64,000 nt of DNA from Bacillota bacterium (GCA_029961055.1 JASBVM010000047.1:22814-86813); one strand, 5' to 3'. Positions 9,773-17,967 are shown, numbered from the stretch's first letter. A program made the numbers and translations. Notes: generated from the letters alone by a model not told the origin.

Positions 9773-10255
9773 GTGGGAGGCATGGGCGAGACCAGCGGTC
9801 AGCATCGGAAGGAAGGAGCGGTGGAGCGCCTGCGGCGGGCCCGCCGCTCGATGACGCCGGCGCGCCGTTCGGTGATCGAGGCGATGTCCGAGCTCTCGCA
9901 GCCCTTCTCGGCCGGAGAGCTGTGCGACGCGGTGGCTGCCCGCTTTCCGAAGGTCGGCCGCGCCTCCGTCTTCCGGACGCTGGCGCTCCTGGAGAACCTG
10001 GGTGCCGTCCAGCGGATCCATACGGGCGGCCGCGAGAGCTACATCCTCTGCGAGTCGACGGCCCATCACCACCACCTGATCTGTACCCGCTGCGGCCGGA
10101 CCGAGGAGATCCAGCTGGCGCTCGACCAGCAGATGGAGTCGGCAGCGGCCTCCCGCGGCTACACCCACCGGGAGCATATCATCGAGATCTTCGGGCTCTG
10201 CCCGGAGTGCCAGGCGGCCGAAGCCGCCGGGAGCGGAGCGGGGAGATCCCGGTAG
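9773..10255 (+). CDS. Fur-family metal-responsive transcriptional regulator
   Basis: Winged-helix repressor of the Fur/Zur/PerR family. The N-terminal DNA-binding part includes MTPARRSVIEAM and the recognition region GRASVFRTLALLE; the C-terminal half has the metal/dimer motif HHHHLICTRCG and a second CxxC (CPEC), so the structural zinc site (two CxxC pairs) is complete. GTG 9773 gives 160 residues, but GTG 9821, directly behind GGAAGGAG, would give a 144-residue protein of the usual family length and may be the true start. Which metal it senses (Fe, Zn, Mn or peroxide) cannot be told. Being last in the operon, it may autoregulate the promoter at 7819. Confidence 0.9.
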   Translation: MGGMGETSGQHRKEGAVERLRRARRSMTPARRSVIEAMSELSQPFSAGELCDAVAARFPKVGRASVFRTLALLENLGAVQRIHTGGRESYILCESTAHHHHLICTRCGRTEEIQLALDQQMESAAASRGYTHREHIIEIFGLCPECQAAEAAGSGAGRSR

Positions 10256-10289
10256 TTTTCGGACTTTACAGTGACTTTTCGACAGGCGG

Positions 10290-10317
10290 TTGACATGGCG
10301 CACCGTGGAGCTATATT
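10290..10317 (+). promoter_or_regulatory. Strong sigma-A promoter with no downstream protein gene
   Basis: Perfect -35 TTGACA (10290-10295), 16-base spacer and -10 TATATT (10312-10317). The predicted start falls at about 10323-10325, the first bases of the structured element at 10323-10410. Every protein gene from here to about 20.2 kb is on the opposite strand, so the transcript is best explained as a non-coding RNA. Confidence 0.65.
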
Positions 10318-10322
10318 CAAGA

Positions 10323-10410
10323 TGAACGCACTTCTGGGGACCAGCTCCGGAAGCTCGACAGGGGATCGCCGGAGCGAGCCGAAAGGCGAAGGACTCTGGA
10401 GGTGCGTTCA
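10323..10410 (+). ncRNA. Candidate structured small RNA, family unknown
   Basis: An 88-base element beginning at the predicted transcription start. Helix 1 is nine perfect pairs (10323-10331 with 10402-10410). Helix 2 is seven pairs with one G-U (10345-10351 with 10395-10401), stacked directly on helix 1 on the 3' side. The 5' bulge between them can form a four-pair mini-hairpin (10334-10337 with 10341-10344). Inside helix 2 two five-pair helices are interleaved (10353-10357 with 10375-10379; 10366-10370 with 10385-10389), so an H-type pseudoknot is possible; a GCC-GAAA-GGC hairpin competes with it. I do not recognise a known riboswitch, 6S, SRP or ribozyme consensus. No T-rich terminator was found immediately downstream. 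Confidence 0.5.
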
Positions 10411-10494
10411 GGCGTTTAACCCCTGGAAGCGCGCCCGGTTCCCCTGCTCCACCAGCCCGCGCCGTCGAGGTCGCCCGACCCGCGGCGGGCCGTC

Positions 10495-10725
10495 TCAGAG
10501 GTGCGACACCAGGCGACGCTCGAGCCAGAGGCGGAGCGTCGTCCTCAGGAGCTGCCGCTCCGGCGGGGCCAGCGCCACCCCGGGTGGAAGACAGCTCGCG
10601 ACGGTGTGAAACAGGTCCTCCACCAGCCCCTGGATCACCGGCTCGTCCGGCCGGATCGGCGCCCGTTCCGGATCTGCTCCCGCTGCCACCCCTTCTTGCC
10701 GGGCCATGGGGCTCTTCTCGTCCAC
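10495..10725 (-). CDS. Small hypothetical protein
   Basis: A 76-residue protein starting at GTG 10725 behind GGGGGGAT (a longer GTG start at 10752 is possible). The C-terminal half is ordinary, well-mixed protein sequence predicted to form amphipathic helices (from DEPVIQGLVEDLFHTV to LWLERRLVSHL); there is no signal peptide, transmembrane helix or cysteine cluster. It follows the copper operon on the same strand after 178 bases and may be its last gene or independent. No family is recognised. Confidence 0.5.
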   Translation of the reverse strand: MDEKSPMARQEGVAAGADPERAPIRPDEPVIQGLVEDLFHTVASCLPPGVALAPPERQLLRTTLRLWLERRLVSHL

Positions 10726-10903
10726 GGCGGTATCCCCCCGGCCGGCCCCCACAGGCTCCGCACCGGACGGACACCCGGCTCCGCCCGGTGTCGCCCCGCG
10801 GCCAGCCCTCGCCTCGATGGTACGTGTGCTCCGGGCGGAGGGCGATGACCCGGCCGAGCGATCGGAGCGGCACCGGTGCGGCGCCTCCTCCCTCGCGTCG
10901 ACA

Positions 10904-13435
10904 TCAGGGCTGCGGTTCGAGGCGGAGCAGGCCGCGGGAGTCGCCCACCCAGATCAGGGGCCTGCCGCGACTCTCTCCTCCGGTCAGGTAGAAGACGGTG
11001 GCGGTGGGACAGGCCACCGTCTGCCAGGTGCTGCCGCCGTCCCGGCTCCGGGCGAGACCGCCGCCCATGGATCCGGCCACGAGCTGCCGGCCGCCCTCCC
11101 AGGCGGCCAGACCCATCAGGCCTTTGACGAAGATACCCTGGTCCGCCTCCTCCCAGCTCCCCCCACCGTCGTGGCTCACCCAGGCGCCGGAGTCCATGGC
11201 TGCGGCCCAGACGACCGAGCGCGGCAGCACCAGGATGCGGTAGGCGAGCCTGGCGCGCCTCTCGACCAGCCGCCAGCTCCGCCCGCCGTCGTCCGAGCGG
11301 AGGAGACCCTCGGCGCCCCCTGCGAAGAGCCTTCCGGTTCGGTCCGGGTCGGCCGCCAGAGCGATCACGCCTCGAAGCTGGGGAGACCCGGCGAGCAGCC
11401 GCCAGCTGCGACCCCGGTCCGGGCTGTAGGCGATTCCCGCCTCGGTGGCGGCCCAGAGGCCGCCCGGATGCCAGGGCGAGGGAAGGATCGCGGCCACCGA
11501 GCGGCCGGGCGCGCGCCCCGCCCGCCAGTGGACACCCCCGTCGGTGGAGAGCCAGAACCGGTCGCCCGCGCCCAGGTACCAGGTGCGCCCGTCCGGGGCG
11601 ATGGCGGCCGCCTCCACCGCCCGGCCGCGGGCAAGCGCCACCCGGTGCCAGCTCCGGCCGCCGTCCCGGCTCCAGACGGCGCCGTCCCCCGTGCCCACCA
11701 GGAGTGTGGCGGCCGAGCGAGGCGAGGGCGCGATCGCGTAGACCGGGGCGCCGAGGTCGGTCCGCCGCGGCCGGAGGGCGGGATCGATGGCCCAGCTGCA
11801 GTCGGGGGAGGCGCCGGGCGGCGCCACGGACAGCTGGAATCTGGCCTGGAACGACGGGCCTTCCGCGGCCGGTCTCCCCGCTGCCGCCGCACCCGGGCGG
11901 GCGCTCGAGCGGAGCGTGAGCACCACCTGCCAACCGCCTGCCATGCTGAAGGCGTCGGTCGACCCCGTGTAGCGGCCGGAGCCGCCGGGCGCGAGACGGA
12001 CGGTGGCCGTGCCCATCTCCATGTCGAGGCTCTCCACCTCCGCCTGCACGGCGAGCCCGTCCACCGGACGGCCCCGCGAGAGGACGGTGAGCGCCAGCTG
12101 GTTCCGGCCGATCACGGCGGGGGAGACCCGGAGCTCGAGCCGGTAGGGACCGGCGGTTTCGGACGCCTGGTAGCGACTGGGGGCCGGGCGGCCCAGCACC
12201 CAGCCCGGGTTGGCCACCAGCAGGGCACCTCCCGCCAGGAGGAGCCCCGGGAGGGCGAAGGCGGCAGCGTGGGGGCGGCGGGCGCGGACCGGCACGGCCA
12301 CCACGGCGGCCAGACCGACGCCGACCAGCGCCGCCCAGAGCGGAAGGGCCGGCTGCTCCAGCGTCCAGGCGAGCGCATAGCCGGGAAGCGGCTCTTCGGG
12401 GTCAGGAGGCGAGCTTCCCGTCAACACCCCGGTAGCGAGAAGGACCAGGAGCAGGGCGGCCGCCTCGAAGCGCAGCGCGCGGGCGAAGAGACGCCCGGGC
12501 CGCGGCCTCTGGCGCGCGGCGTCGGCGCTCTCCAGTCGCCGCGCGGTCCAGAAGCGGTGGCTCCCTGCCGCAAGGAGCGCGAGCGCCCAGAAACCCAGCT
12601 TGACCAGCAGGGCGTGACCGTAGTCCGACCGGAGCGGGTCGGGCAGCGGCAGGAAGCGGTCGGTGGCGGAGACGAGCCCGCTCAGGACCACCAGCGCCAG
12701 CGCCCGCGCCGCCAGGCCCGAGAAGCGGCCGAGCTCCTCGCGGGTCAGCTCGCGCCCCTGGCGCAGGCGGCGCGGCCGCTCGACCAGGCTCAGGAGGAGC
12801 ACGCCGCCCAGCCAGACGCCGACGGCCCACTGGTGGAGCACATCCGCCGGGACGGCCAGCCACGGGCGGGGGCTCGAGCCGGCGTGGGCGCCGAGCGCCA
12901 CCAGGACGCTCAGCGCGAGGAGGAGACCGGTCTGGATCCAGCCGGGCGCAGCCCGCCTCCACTCCAGCAGCCACGCCACCCCGGCCAGGGCCAGGCGGAG
13001 AAGCCAGAGACGCCCGTAGCGCGTGGCCTCCAGGAAGAGCAGCGCCCCCGGCTGACCCGGCGGGAAGGGAGTACCCAGCACGCCGGCGACCCGGACCCAG
13101 GTGAGCGCCGCGTCCGCCAGCAGATAGCCGAGGCCGGCGGAAAGGGAGATCGGGCGGTAGGGTGCTGCCGCCGGGGAACCGCCGAGCCGCGAGGCGACGA
13201 AGGGCGGCGCGATCCAGAGCGCGAAGGCCAGCGCCCGCAAGGCGACCAGAAGGCTGCTGGCCGGATCGGGCGGCTCCATGCTGACCGCCTGGAGGAGATG
13301 CCAGCTGGCCAGGGCGGCGAGGGCGAAGGCGCCCGTCGCCGACGCCCACCGGAGCCCCTCCCAGAGCGGCCCGGCCGGGCCCGGAGCCGGCGCAGCCCCC
13401 CTCCGCACCTCCACCCCCCTCGCTTCAGGCCCCAT
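10904..13435 (-). CDS. CopD-like membrane domain fused to YtkA-like and six-Asp-box beta-propeller domains
   Basis: An 843-residue three-part protein. Residues about 30-405 are a polytopic CopD-type copper-resistance domain (GAHAG, His201 in VLHQWAVGVWLGG, His274 in DYGHALLVKLGFW). Residues about 428-512 form a small extracytoplasmic beta domain resembling YtkA/FixH-like modules (GPYRLELRVSPAVIG ... ESLDMEMGTATVRL). Residues about 560-840 carry six Asp-box repeats of the S-x-D-x-G-x-S/T-W type (first at about 589), the hallmark of sialidase/sortilin-like beta-propellers. Known CopD proteins import copper with CopC; the propeller is an unusual addition and should face outside the cell. The gene starts 3 bp after copC. 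Confidence 0.8.
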   Translation of the reverse strand: MGPEARGVEVRRGAAPAPGPAGPLWEGLRWASATGAFALAALASWHLLQAVSMEPPDPASSLLVALRALAFALWIAPPFVASRLGGSPAAAPYRPISLSAGLGYLLADAALTWVRVAGVLGTPFPPGQPGALLFLEATRYGRLWLLRLALAGVAWLLEWRRAAPGWIQTGLLLALSVLVALGAHAGSSPRPWLAVPADVLHQWAVGVWLGGVLLLSLVERPRRLRQGRELTREELGRFSGLAARALALVVLSGLVSATDRFLPLPDPLRSDYGHALLVKLGFWALALLAAGSHRFWTARRLESADAARQRPRPGRLFARALRFEAAALLLVLLATGVLTGSSPPDPEEPLPGYALAWTLEQPALPLWAALVGVGLAAVVAVPVRARRPHAAAFALPGLLLAGGALLVANPGWVLGRPAPSRYQASETAGPYRLELRVSPAVIGRNQLALTVLSRGRPVDGLAVQAEVESLDMEMGTATVRLAPGGSGRYTGSTDAFSMAGGWQVVLTLRSSARPGAAAAGRPAAEGPSFQARFQLSVAPPGASPDCSWAIDPALRPRRTDLGAPVYAIAPSPRSAATLLVGTGDGAVWSRDGGRSWHRVALARGRAVEAAAIAPDGRTWYLGAGDRFWLSTDGGVHWRAGRAPGRSVAAILPSPWHPGGLWAATEAGIAYSPDRGRSWRLLAGSPQLRGVIALAADPDRTGRLFAGGAEGLLRSDDGGRSWRLVERRARLAYRILVLPRSVVWAAAMDSGAWVSHDGGGSWEEADQGIFVKGLMGLAAWEGGRQLVAGSMGGGLARSRDGGSTWQTVACPTATVFYLTGGESRGRPLIWVGDSRGLLRLEPQP

Positions 13436-13438
13436 GCG

Positions 13439-14050
13439 CTATCGCCGCAACCACCGGTCGACGAGGAAGACCGCGACGCCGCCGGCGACGAAGCCGACCG
13501 CCGCCCAGAGCACCGGGCTCCCCGCGGGCCGGGTGGCGGCCGCTTCCCGCGCGGGCTGGGCACCCGCCCCACTCGCGCCCGCCCCACCGGCGGAGGCGGG
13601 GGCCGCACCGGTCGGCGGCGTCGAGCCGGCGGAAGCGGAGCCCGAGCCGGAGGCCGAAGAGGAGGCGACGCGGAAGGTGAAGCTTCCGCTCAGCTTGTGG
13701 CCGTCGCTGGAGAGGTTCTGCCAGTCGACCGTGTAGACGCCGGGCGGCAGGTCCGGCTTGAGCGGCACCTGCATCGACCGGTTCCCGGCCAGGACGTGGC
13801 TCGGTCCCGAGGTGACCGGATGGCCCCCCGCGTCGACGACCGTCATCGAGGAGAACGAGGGCTCGATCTCCTCGCCGAAGGTGGCGGTGACGGCGGCCGG
13901 GGAGTGGTCGAGCACGCTGCCGGGGGCGGGATCGGACCGGACCAGGTGGGCGTGCGCCGAGACCGCCTGCAGCGGAACGAAGGCGGCCAGCGCCACGGCC
14001 AGAAGGAGCGCGGCGAGCCGCGGCCGCGGGTGGTGCATGCTTCCTCGCAT
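13439..14050 (-). CDS. copC: CopC-domain copper-binding protein, membrane-anchored
   Basis: Exported copper-binding protein. It has a signal peptide (about residues 8-30) cleaved before AHAHL, which places the Cu-binding histidine near the mature N-terminus as in CopC and YcnJ. The CopC Ig-like domain follows (about 31-128; SDPAPGSVL, DGHKLSGSFTF with the second conserved His). A Ser/Ala/Gly-rich linker then leads to a single C-terminal transmembrane helix (about 180-198) with a basic tail. ATG 14050 follows GGGAGGT. It is co-transcribed with the CopD fusion and likely hands copper to it. Loading of the oxidase CuA or haem-copper site in the same operon is the plausible purpose. Confidence 0.9.
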   Translation of the reverse strand: MRGSMHHPRPRLAALLLAVALAAFVPLQAVSAHAHLVRSDPAPGSVLDHSPAAVTATFGEEIEPSFSSMTVVDAGGHPVTSGPSHVLAGNRSMQVPLKPDLPPGVYTVDWQNLSSDGHKLSGSFTFRVASSSASGSGSASAGSTPPTGAAPASAGGAGASGAGAQPAREAAATRPAGSPVLWAAVGFVAGGVAVFLVDRWLRR

Positions 14051-14066
14051 GGCTGACGACCTCCCG

Positions 14067-14759
14067 TCACGAGGTGGGTTGTGCGGGACGCCCCCGGGGC
14101 GGACGGACCAGACCGCTTCCGTAGGCGTACGAGGCCAGCTGCGTCCGGTTGCGCAGGTGCAGCTTGGCCAGGATGTTGCGCAGGTGGTTCTTCACCGTCG
14201 CCGGCGAGAGGTGGAGCCGCCGGGCGATCTCGTCGTTCTGGAGACCGGCGGCGGTCAGGCGCAGCACCTGCGTCTCGCGCTCGGTCAGCGGCGGGGCGGC
14301 CTCGTCCCCGCCGGGCGAGGGCGCGGGGTTGGTGGAGGCGAACTCGGCCACGATCAGGGCGGCGATCTCGCGCGAGATCGGCATGCCCTGCGAGACCACC
14401 TGGCGCAGGTACTCGATCCAGTGGCCCGGGTCCAGGTTCTTCAGGAGGTAGCCCTGGGCGCCGTTGCGGATCGCCTGGAAGAGGTCGGCCACGTCGCTGG
14501 AGACGCTCAGGATGACCACCACCGAGCTGGGCGAGAGGGCGCGAAGCCGGCGCGTCGCCTCGATGCCGCCGATGCCCGGCATGCGCACGTCCATCAGCAC
14601 CAGGTCCGGCGCCAGCTCCCCGGCCACGCGCAGCGCCTCCTCCCCCGAGGCCGCCTCGCCCACCACCGCGAAGTCGGGCGCCTCCTCCAACACCGTGCGG
14701 ATGGCGCGGCGGGCGAGGGCGCTGTCGTCCACCACCAGCGTCCGGACCGGTTCAGGCAC
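14067..14759 (-). CDS. NarL/FixJ-type response regulator
   Basis: Two-component response regulator. The receiver domain (about residues 5-120) has the acidic pair Asp11-Asp12, phosphoacceptor Asp57 (LMDVRMP) and the conserved Lys in GYLLKN. A LuxR-type helix-turn-helix (about 155-215; LTERETQVLRLTAAG, DEIARRLHLSPATVKNHLRNILAKL) binds DNA. The start overlaps the kinase gene by 8 bp, so kinase and regulator are a dedicated pair. Because the pair lies inside the copper/oxidase operon, it most likely responds to copper, redox or respiratory state and controls this operon; this is inferred from position. Confidence 0.93.
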   Translation of the reverse strand: MPEPVRTLVVDDSALARRAIRTVLEEAPDFAVVGEAASGEEALRVAGELAPDLVLMDVRMPGIGGIEATRRLRALSPSSVVVILSVSSDVADLFQAIRNGAQGYLLKNLDPGHWIEYLRQVVSQGMPISREIAALIVAEFASTNPAPSPGGDEAAPPLTERETQVLRLTAAGLQNDEIARRLHLSPATVKNHLRNILAKLHLRNRTQLASYAYGSGLVRPPRGRPAQPTS

Positions 14760-15645
14760 CGCCCGCCGCCTCCACGCGCGGCTCCCGCACGGCGAGAGGG
14801 CCGCCGCGCAGTCGGAGCTCCGTCCCGCGGCCCGGCGCGCTCTCCAGCGCCAGCTCCCAGCCCGCCTCCGCCGCCCGCCGGCGCATCAGGGCGAGCCCGA
14901 ACCCGCGCGGCACCCGCTCCGGATCGAAGCCCACGCCGTCGTCGGCGATGGTGAGCAGGAAGCGCCCGGGCACCTCTTCGTTCCAGCCGACGCGGACCGT
15001 CTGCGCCCGGGCGTGCTTCCTCACGTTGACCAGCGCCTCGCGCACGATGGCCGCCAGCCGGCGGCGCTCCGCGGCTCGCAGCGGGAGCGGGGCGGGGAGG
15101 GGCGGCTCGCAGCGGAGGAGGATGCCGGATCCCAGGAGGACCTCTTCCATGACGCGGGAGAGGTCGTCCCCCGCCTCGTCGGCCGCTTCCTCCTCGGACG
15201 CGCGCAGGCGCCGGAGGGCCCGGCGCACCTCCGCGTCCACCTCCCCCAGGGCGGCCAGCACGTCGTCCATCGCGCCGCTCAGCTCCTCCGGCGCCCTCTG
15301 GCGGAGGTGGCGCAGCTCCACGCCCAGGAAGAAGAGCGCCTGCAGGACCCGGTCGTGCAGCTCCGCCGCCACCGCCTCGCGCTGCTCCAGCGCCAGCCGC
15401 GCCGCGCGCTCCGCCTCCGCCCGCCGGATCCAGCGCGCCATCAGCCGGAGGACGACGCGGAAGTAGACGAGGCTGCCCAGCAGGGCCAGCGCCCCCGTCG
15501 CCAGGTTGCCCAGCGGCGTCGGCATCCGCTCGAAGAGCGGCAGGCCGTGCCGGAGGAATTCGAAGCCGCCGGCCATCGCCGCGGGGAGAAGGATGGCCGG
15601 CCAGAGAATGCGCCCCGGGATGAAGGCGGCGGTTTCCCTCGTCAT
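14752..15645 (-). CDS. Sensor histidine kinase, HisKA_3 (NarX/LiaS/DesK) type
   Basis: A 297-residue membrane kinase with two hydrophobic helices near the N-terminus (about 10-30 and 45-66), a short linker coiled coil, the HisKA_3 dimerisation motif AAELHDRVLQALFFL with phosphoacceptor His97, and an HATPase_c domain (EALVNVRKHA, DDGVGFDP, GFGLALMRRRA). There is almost no extracytoplasmic sensing loop, so the signal is probably sensed within or at the membrane. The ATG overlaps the upstream oxidase gene stop by four bases, implying coupled translation with the oxidase fusion. Confidence 0.92.
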   Translation of the reverse strand: MTRETAAFIPGRILWPAILLPAAMAGGFEFLRHGLPLFERMPTPLGNLATGALALLGSLVYFRVVLRLMARWIRRAEAERAARLALEQREAVAAELHDRVLQALFFLGVELRHLRQRAPEELSGAMDDVLAALGEVDAEVRRALRRLRASEEEAADEAGDDLSRVMEEVLLGSGILLRCEPPLPAPLPLRAAERRRLAAIVREALVNVRKHARAQTVRVGWNEEVPGRFLLTIADDGVGFDPERVPRGFGLALMRRRAAEAGWELALESAPGRGTELRLRGGPLAVREPRVEAAGGA

Positions 15646-17366
15646 CCCCGTGCCTCACCTCCCGCGGGCTCCGCCTCCAGCCGCCCGAGCAGGAGCGCCA
15701 GCTCGACCAGGGTGGCCAGGCCGAAGAAGAGGCCGAAGCCCATCATCACCGCCCCCGCCAGCTGCTGGTCCAGCATCACCGGGAGGCCGTAGATCCAGGG
15801 CTGGGCGAAGCTCGCGTAAAAGCTGTAAATGGGCGTGGGACTGAACAGGAACCAGATGGGGATGGTCTCCCCGACCAGGAAGGCGAAGCCGAAGTAGGCG
15901 ACGCCCACCCCCGGCCCGAAGCGCCCCCGCCGGCCCGGCAGGAGCCCCACCGCCGGCGCCCAGAGGAGGAGCGCCGTGAGGAGGAAGGTCAGGTGCTCCG
16001 CGTCGTGCACCCAGACGGCGCCCTCCGCCAGGTTGTAGAAGAGCGGCGCGTGCCAGAGGAGCAGCAGCGTGTGGAAGGCGAACCAGCCAGGCCACGGCCG
16101 CTCCGCGACGCGGGCCGCCAGCCGGCCCGCATGCTGCGCGAGCCTTGGCGCCAGGCGGCGGCGCGCCCCCTCGGGCAGCGCCCAGGGAAGGACCGCCAGC
16201 GGCGCGCCCAGCAGCAGGAGCGGCGCCGCGACCATGATCAGCAGGTTGTGTTCCACCATGTGGAAGGTCATCAGGTGGTCGGCCAGCGCGTCCACGGGCG
16301 ACTCCACCGCCGCCACCCCCGCCGCCAGGCCGCCGAACCAGGCCAGCGCGCGCCAGGCGGGCAGCGCCGGCCTCGGGCTCCTCGCGCGGAGCCGGTACCC
16401 GCCGAGCCCGTAGGCGGCCGCCAGCAGCACGGCGGGCAGCCAGACGGGGGCGTCGGACCGCCAGGGGCCGGTGAGGAGGACCGTGCGGATGTCGGTGCCC
16501 ACCAGGCGCGAAGGGTCCTCCAGCGCGGCGCGCGTCACCGGACTGGCATAGGTGCGCTGGGTGCGGAGGAAGGCGACGATGGCGTCGATCTCCTGCGCCT
16601 GCAGCTTCCTGGGCAGCCGCATGGTGGTACCCGGCTTCACCCCCGCCGGGTCGCGCAGCCAGGCGGCCAGGTGCGCCTCGTCGGCCGGCACCAGCGCCAT
16701 GGCGCCCACGCCCAGCCGGTCGCCGATCCCCGTCAGATTGGGCCCCGCCTTGCCCTGGGCCGGCGTGCCGTCGATGGTATGGCAGCTGCTGCATCCCGCC
16801 GACCCGTCGAAGAGCCGCCAGCCGGCCAGCGCCTCGCCCCCCAGGCCGCGGAGCCCCACCGGATGCCGGTGCGAGGCGACCCAGCGGGCGAAGTCGGAGG
16901 GCGACTCCGCCACCACGCGCAGGCGCATGTTGGCCTCGTTGAGCCCGCAGAGCTGCTTGCACTCACCCCAGTAGACGCCGGCGCGCCGCGCCACCATCAG
17001 GCCCTGGTCGGGCCTCCAGGGGTCGGCGGTCAGCTGGCCGACCAGGTCCTGCACCCAGAAGCTGTGGATCACGTCGGCCGAGCGGACCTCCAACGCCACC
17101 GGCCTGCCCACCGGGATGTGCAGCTCGTTGGCCGTGACGAAGCCGTACTGCGGGTAGCGGAACTCCCACCACCAGGTGTGGCCGATCACCTGGACGCGGA
17201 GCGCCTGCGAGGGCGTCGCCCGGGAGGCCGGGGGGAGGAAGCGGTAGACGGCCGCGCCGGCCAGGACGAGAAGCATGAGGAAGGCCAGCCCGAGGCGGGG
17301 GTGACGGAGACGGAGGCCCCCGGCTGCCAGCTCAAGCGTCGGACGGCGCCAAGCCCTGCCGCGCAC
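15642..17366 (-). CDS. Cytochrome c oxidase subunit II-cytochrome c-CtaG triple fusion
   Basis: A 574-residue respiratory protein made of three modules. Residues 1-155: one transmembrane helix (about 26-44) and a CoxII cupredoxin domain with His101 and ECKQLCGLNEANM (Glu135, Cys136, Cys140, Met147); the position of the second CuA histidine is Glu144. Residues 175-270: class I cytochrome c with haem motif CSSCH (192-196) and likely axial Met249. Residues about 330-560: CtaG (caa3 assembly) membrane domain with HNLLIMVAAPLLLLG and HTLLLLWHAPLFYNLAEG. CoxII plus cytochrome c is known from caa3 oxidases, whereas CtaG is normally separate. No subunit I or III gene is in the window. GTG 17366 has GAAGGAG ten bases upstream. 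Confidence 0.88.
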   Translation of the reverse strand: MRGRAWRRPTLELAAGGLRLRHPRLGLAFLMLLVLAGAAVYRFLPPASRATPSQALRVQVIGHTWWWEFRYPQYGFVTANELHIPVGRPVALEVRSADVIHSFWVQDLVGQLTADPWRPDQGLMVARRAGVYWGECKQLCGLNEANMRLRVVAESPSDFARWVASHRHPVGLRGLGGEALAGWRLFDGSAGCSSCHTIDGTPAQGKAGPNLTGIGDRLGVGAMALVPADEAHLAAWLRDPAGVKPGTTMRLPRKLQAQEIDAIVAFLRTQRTYASPVTRAALEDPSRLVGTDIRTVLLTGPWRSDAPVWLPAVLLAAAYGLGGYRLRARSPRPALPAWRALAWFGGLAAGVAAVESPVDALADHLMTFHMVEHNLLIMVAAPLLLLGAPLAVLPWALPEGARRRLAPRLAQHAGRLAARVAERPWPGWFAFHTLLLLWHAPLFYNLAEGAVWVHDAEHLTFLLTALLLWAPAVGLLPGRRGRFGPGVGVAYFGFAFLVGETIPIWFLFSPTPIYSFYASFAQPWIYGLPVMLDQQLAGAVMMGFGLFFGLATLVELALLLGRLEAEPAGGEARG

Positions 17367-17416
17367 GCGATCGCCGCTCCTTCCCCGTGCCTGTCTCCGA
17401 CCCGGTCACACGCCGG

Positions 17417-17908
17417 TCACATCCCCGGCATGGCGGCCGCCGCGCTCCGCACCTCCACGGGCACCTCGACGAGGCCGGCCCGCCGGAAGCGGAGCTGGAG
17501 CTGGAAACGGTCGCCCGGCCGGAGGCTCCTCCGCAGGTCGAAGAGCATGATGTGGTAGCCGCCCGGCGCCAGCGAGAGGCTCTTTCCGGCGCCCACCTCC
17601 AGCCCGCCGGTGACCGGCTGCATCTCCATCACCCCGCCGTTCATCCTGCTCTGGTGGAGCTCGGCGCGGCCGGCCACGTCGGTGCGGACGTCGAGCAGCC
17701 GGTCCGCCTGGCCGGTGGGGTTCTCGATGGTCAGGTAGACGGCGGCGTTCTGGCCGGCTTCGGCGGCCCGCGCCCAGGCCTGGCGGAGGCGAAGCGAGTT
17801 CTTTCCGGAGGCGGGCGAGGCGGCCCGGGCGGCGCAACCCGCCAGGAGCAGGAGCGAGGCGACCGCCGCCACCGCGGCCCGTCGCATCCACCGTGGACGT
17901 GCTTCCAT
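17417..17908 (-). CDS. PCuAC-type copper chaperone lipoprotein
   Basis: Extracytoplasmic Cu(I) chaperone of the PCuAC family (DUF461), which delivers copper to the CuA site of oxidases together with Sco. The frame is open far upstream, but ATG 17908 is the sensible start: it gives a 163-residue lipoprotein with a hydrophobic signal and lipobox LLAGC (Cys25). The Cu-binding series His85, Met96, His119 and Met121 follows the family pattern H-x10-M-x~22-HxM. It lies 59 bp after the Sco gene and 50 bp before the CoxII fusion, an arrangement typical of CuA assembly. Confidence 0.9.
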   Translation of the reverse strand: MEARPRWMRRAAVAAVASLLLLAGCAARAASPASGKNSLRLRQAWARAAEAGQNAAVYLTIENPTGQADRLLDVRTDVAGRAELHQSRMNGGVMEMQPVTGGLEVGAGKSLSLAPGGYHIMLFDLRRSLRPGDRFQLQLRFRRAGLVEVPVEVRSAAAAMPGM

Positions 17909-17967
17909 CTGCTTCCTAGACCTCCTCGCCCGGACGCGAGGCGGCAGGCCCGCTGCTCCGCCTGCCG

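Noticed and set aside
10323..10410. Identity as SRP RNA, glycine, cobalamin, lysine or c-di-GMP riboswitch
   Set aside because: The diagnostic conserved sequences of these families are not present, so it was left unassigned.
7844..10873. Minus-strand frame of about 1000 codons opposite the transporter/nitrilase/Fur operon
   Set aside because: Shadow frame; the plus-strand genes have intact catalytic residues and start sites.
17401..17425. Two TGTGA-type half-sites on the minus strand upstream of the CoxII fusion
   Set aside because: They are direct repeats, not a palindrome, and one overlaps the PCuAC stop region; no -10 element at the class II distance.
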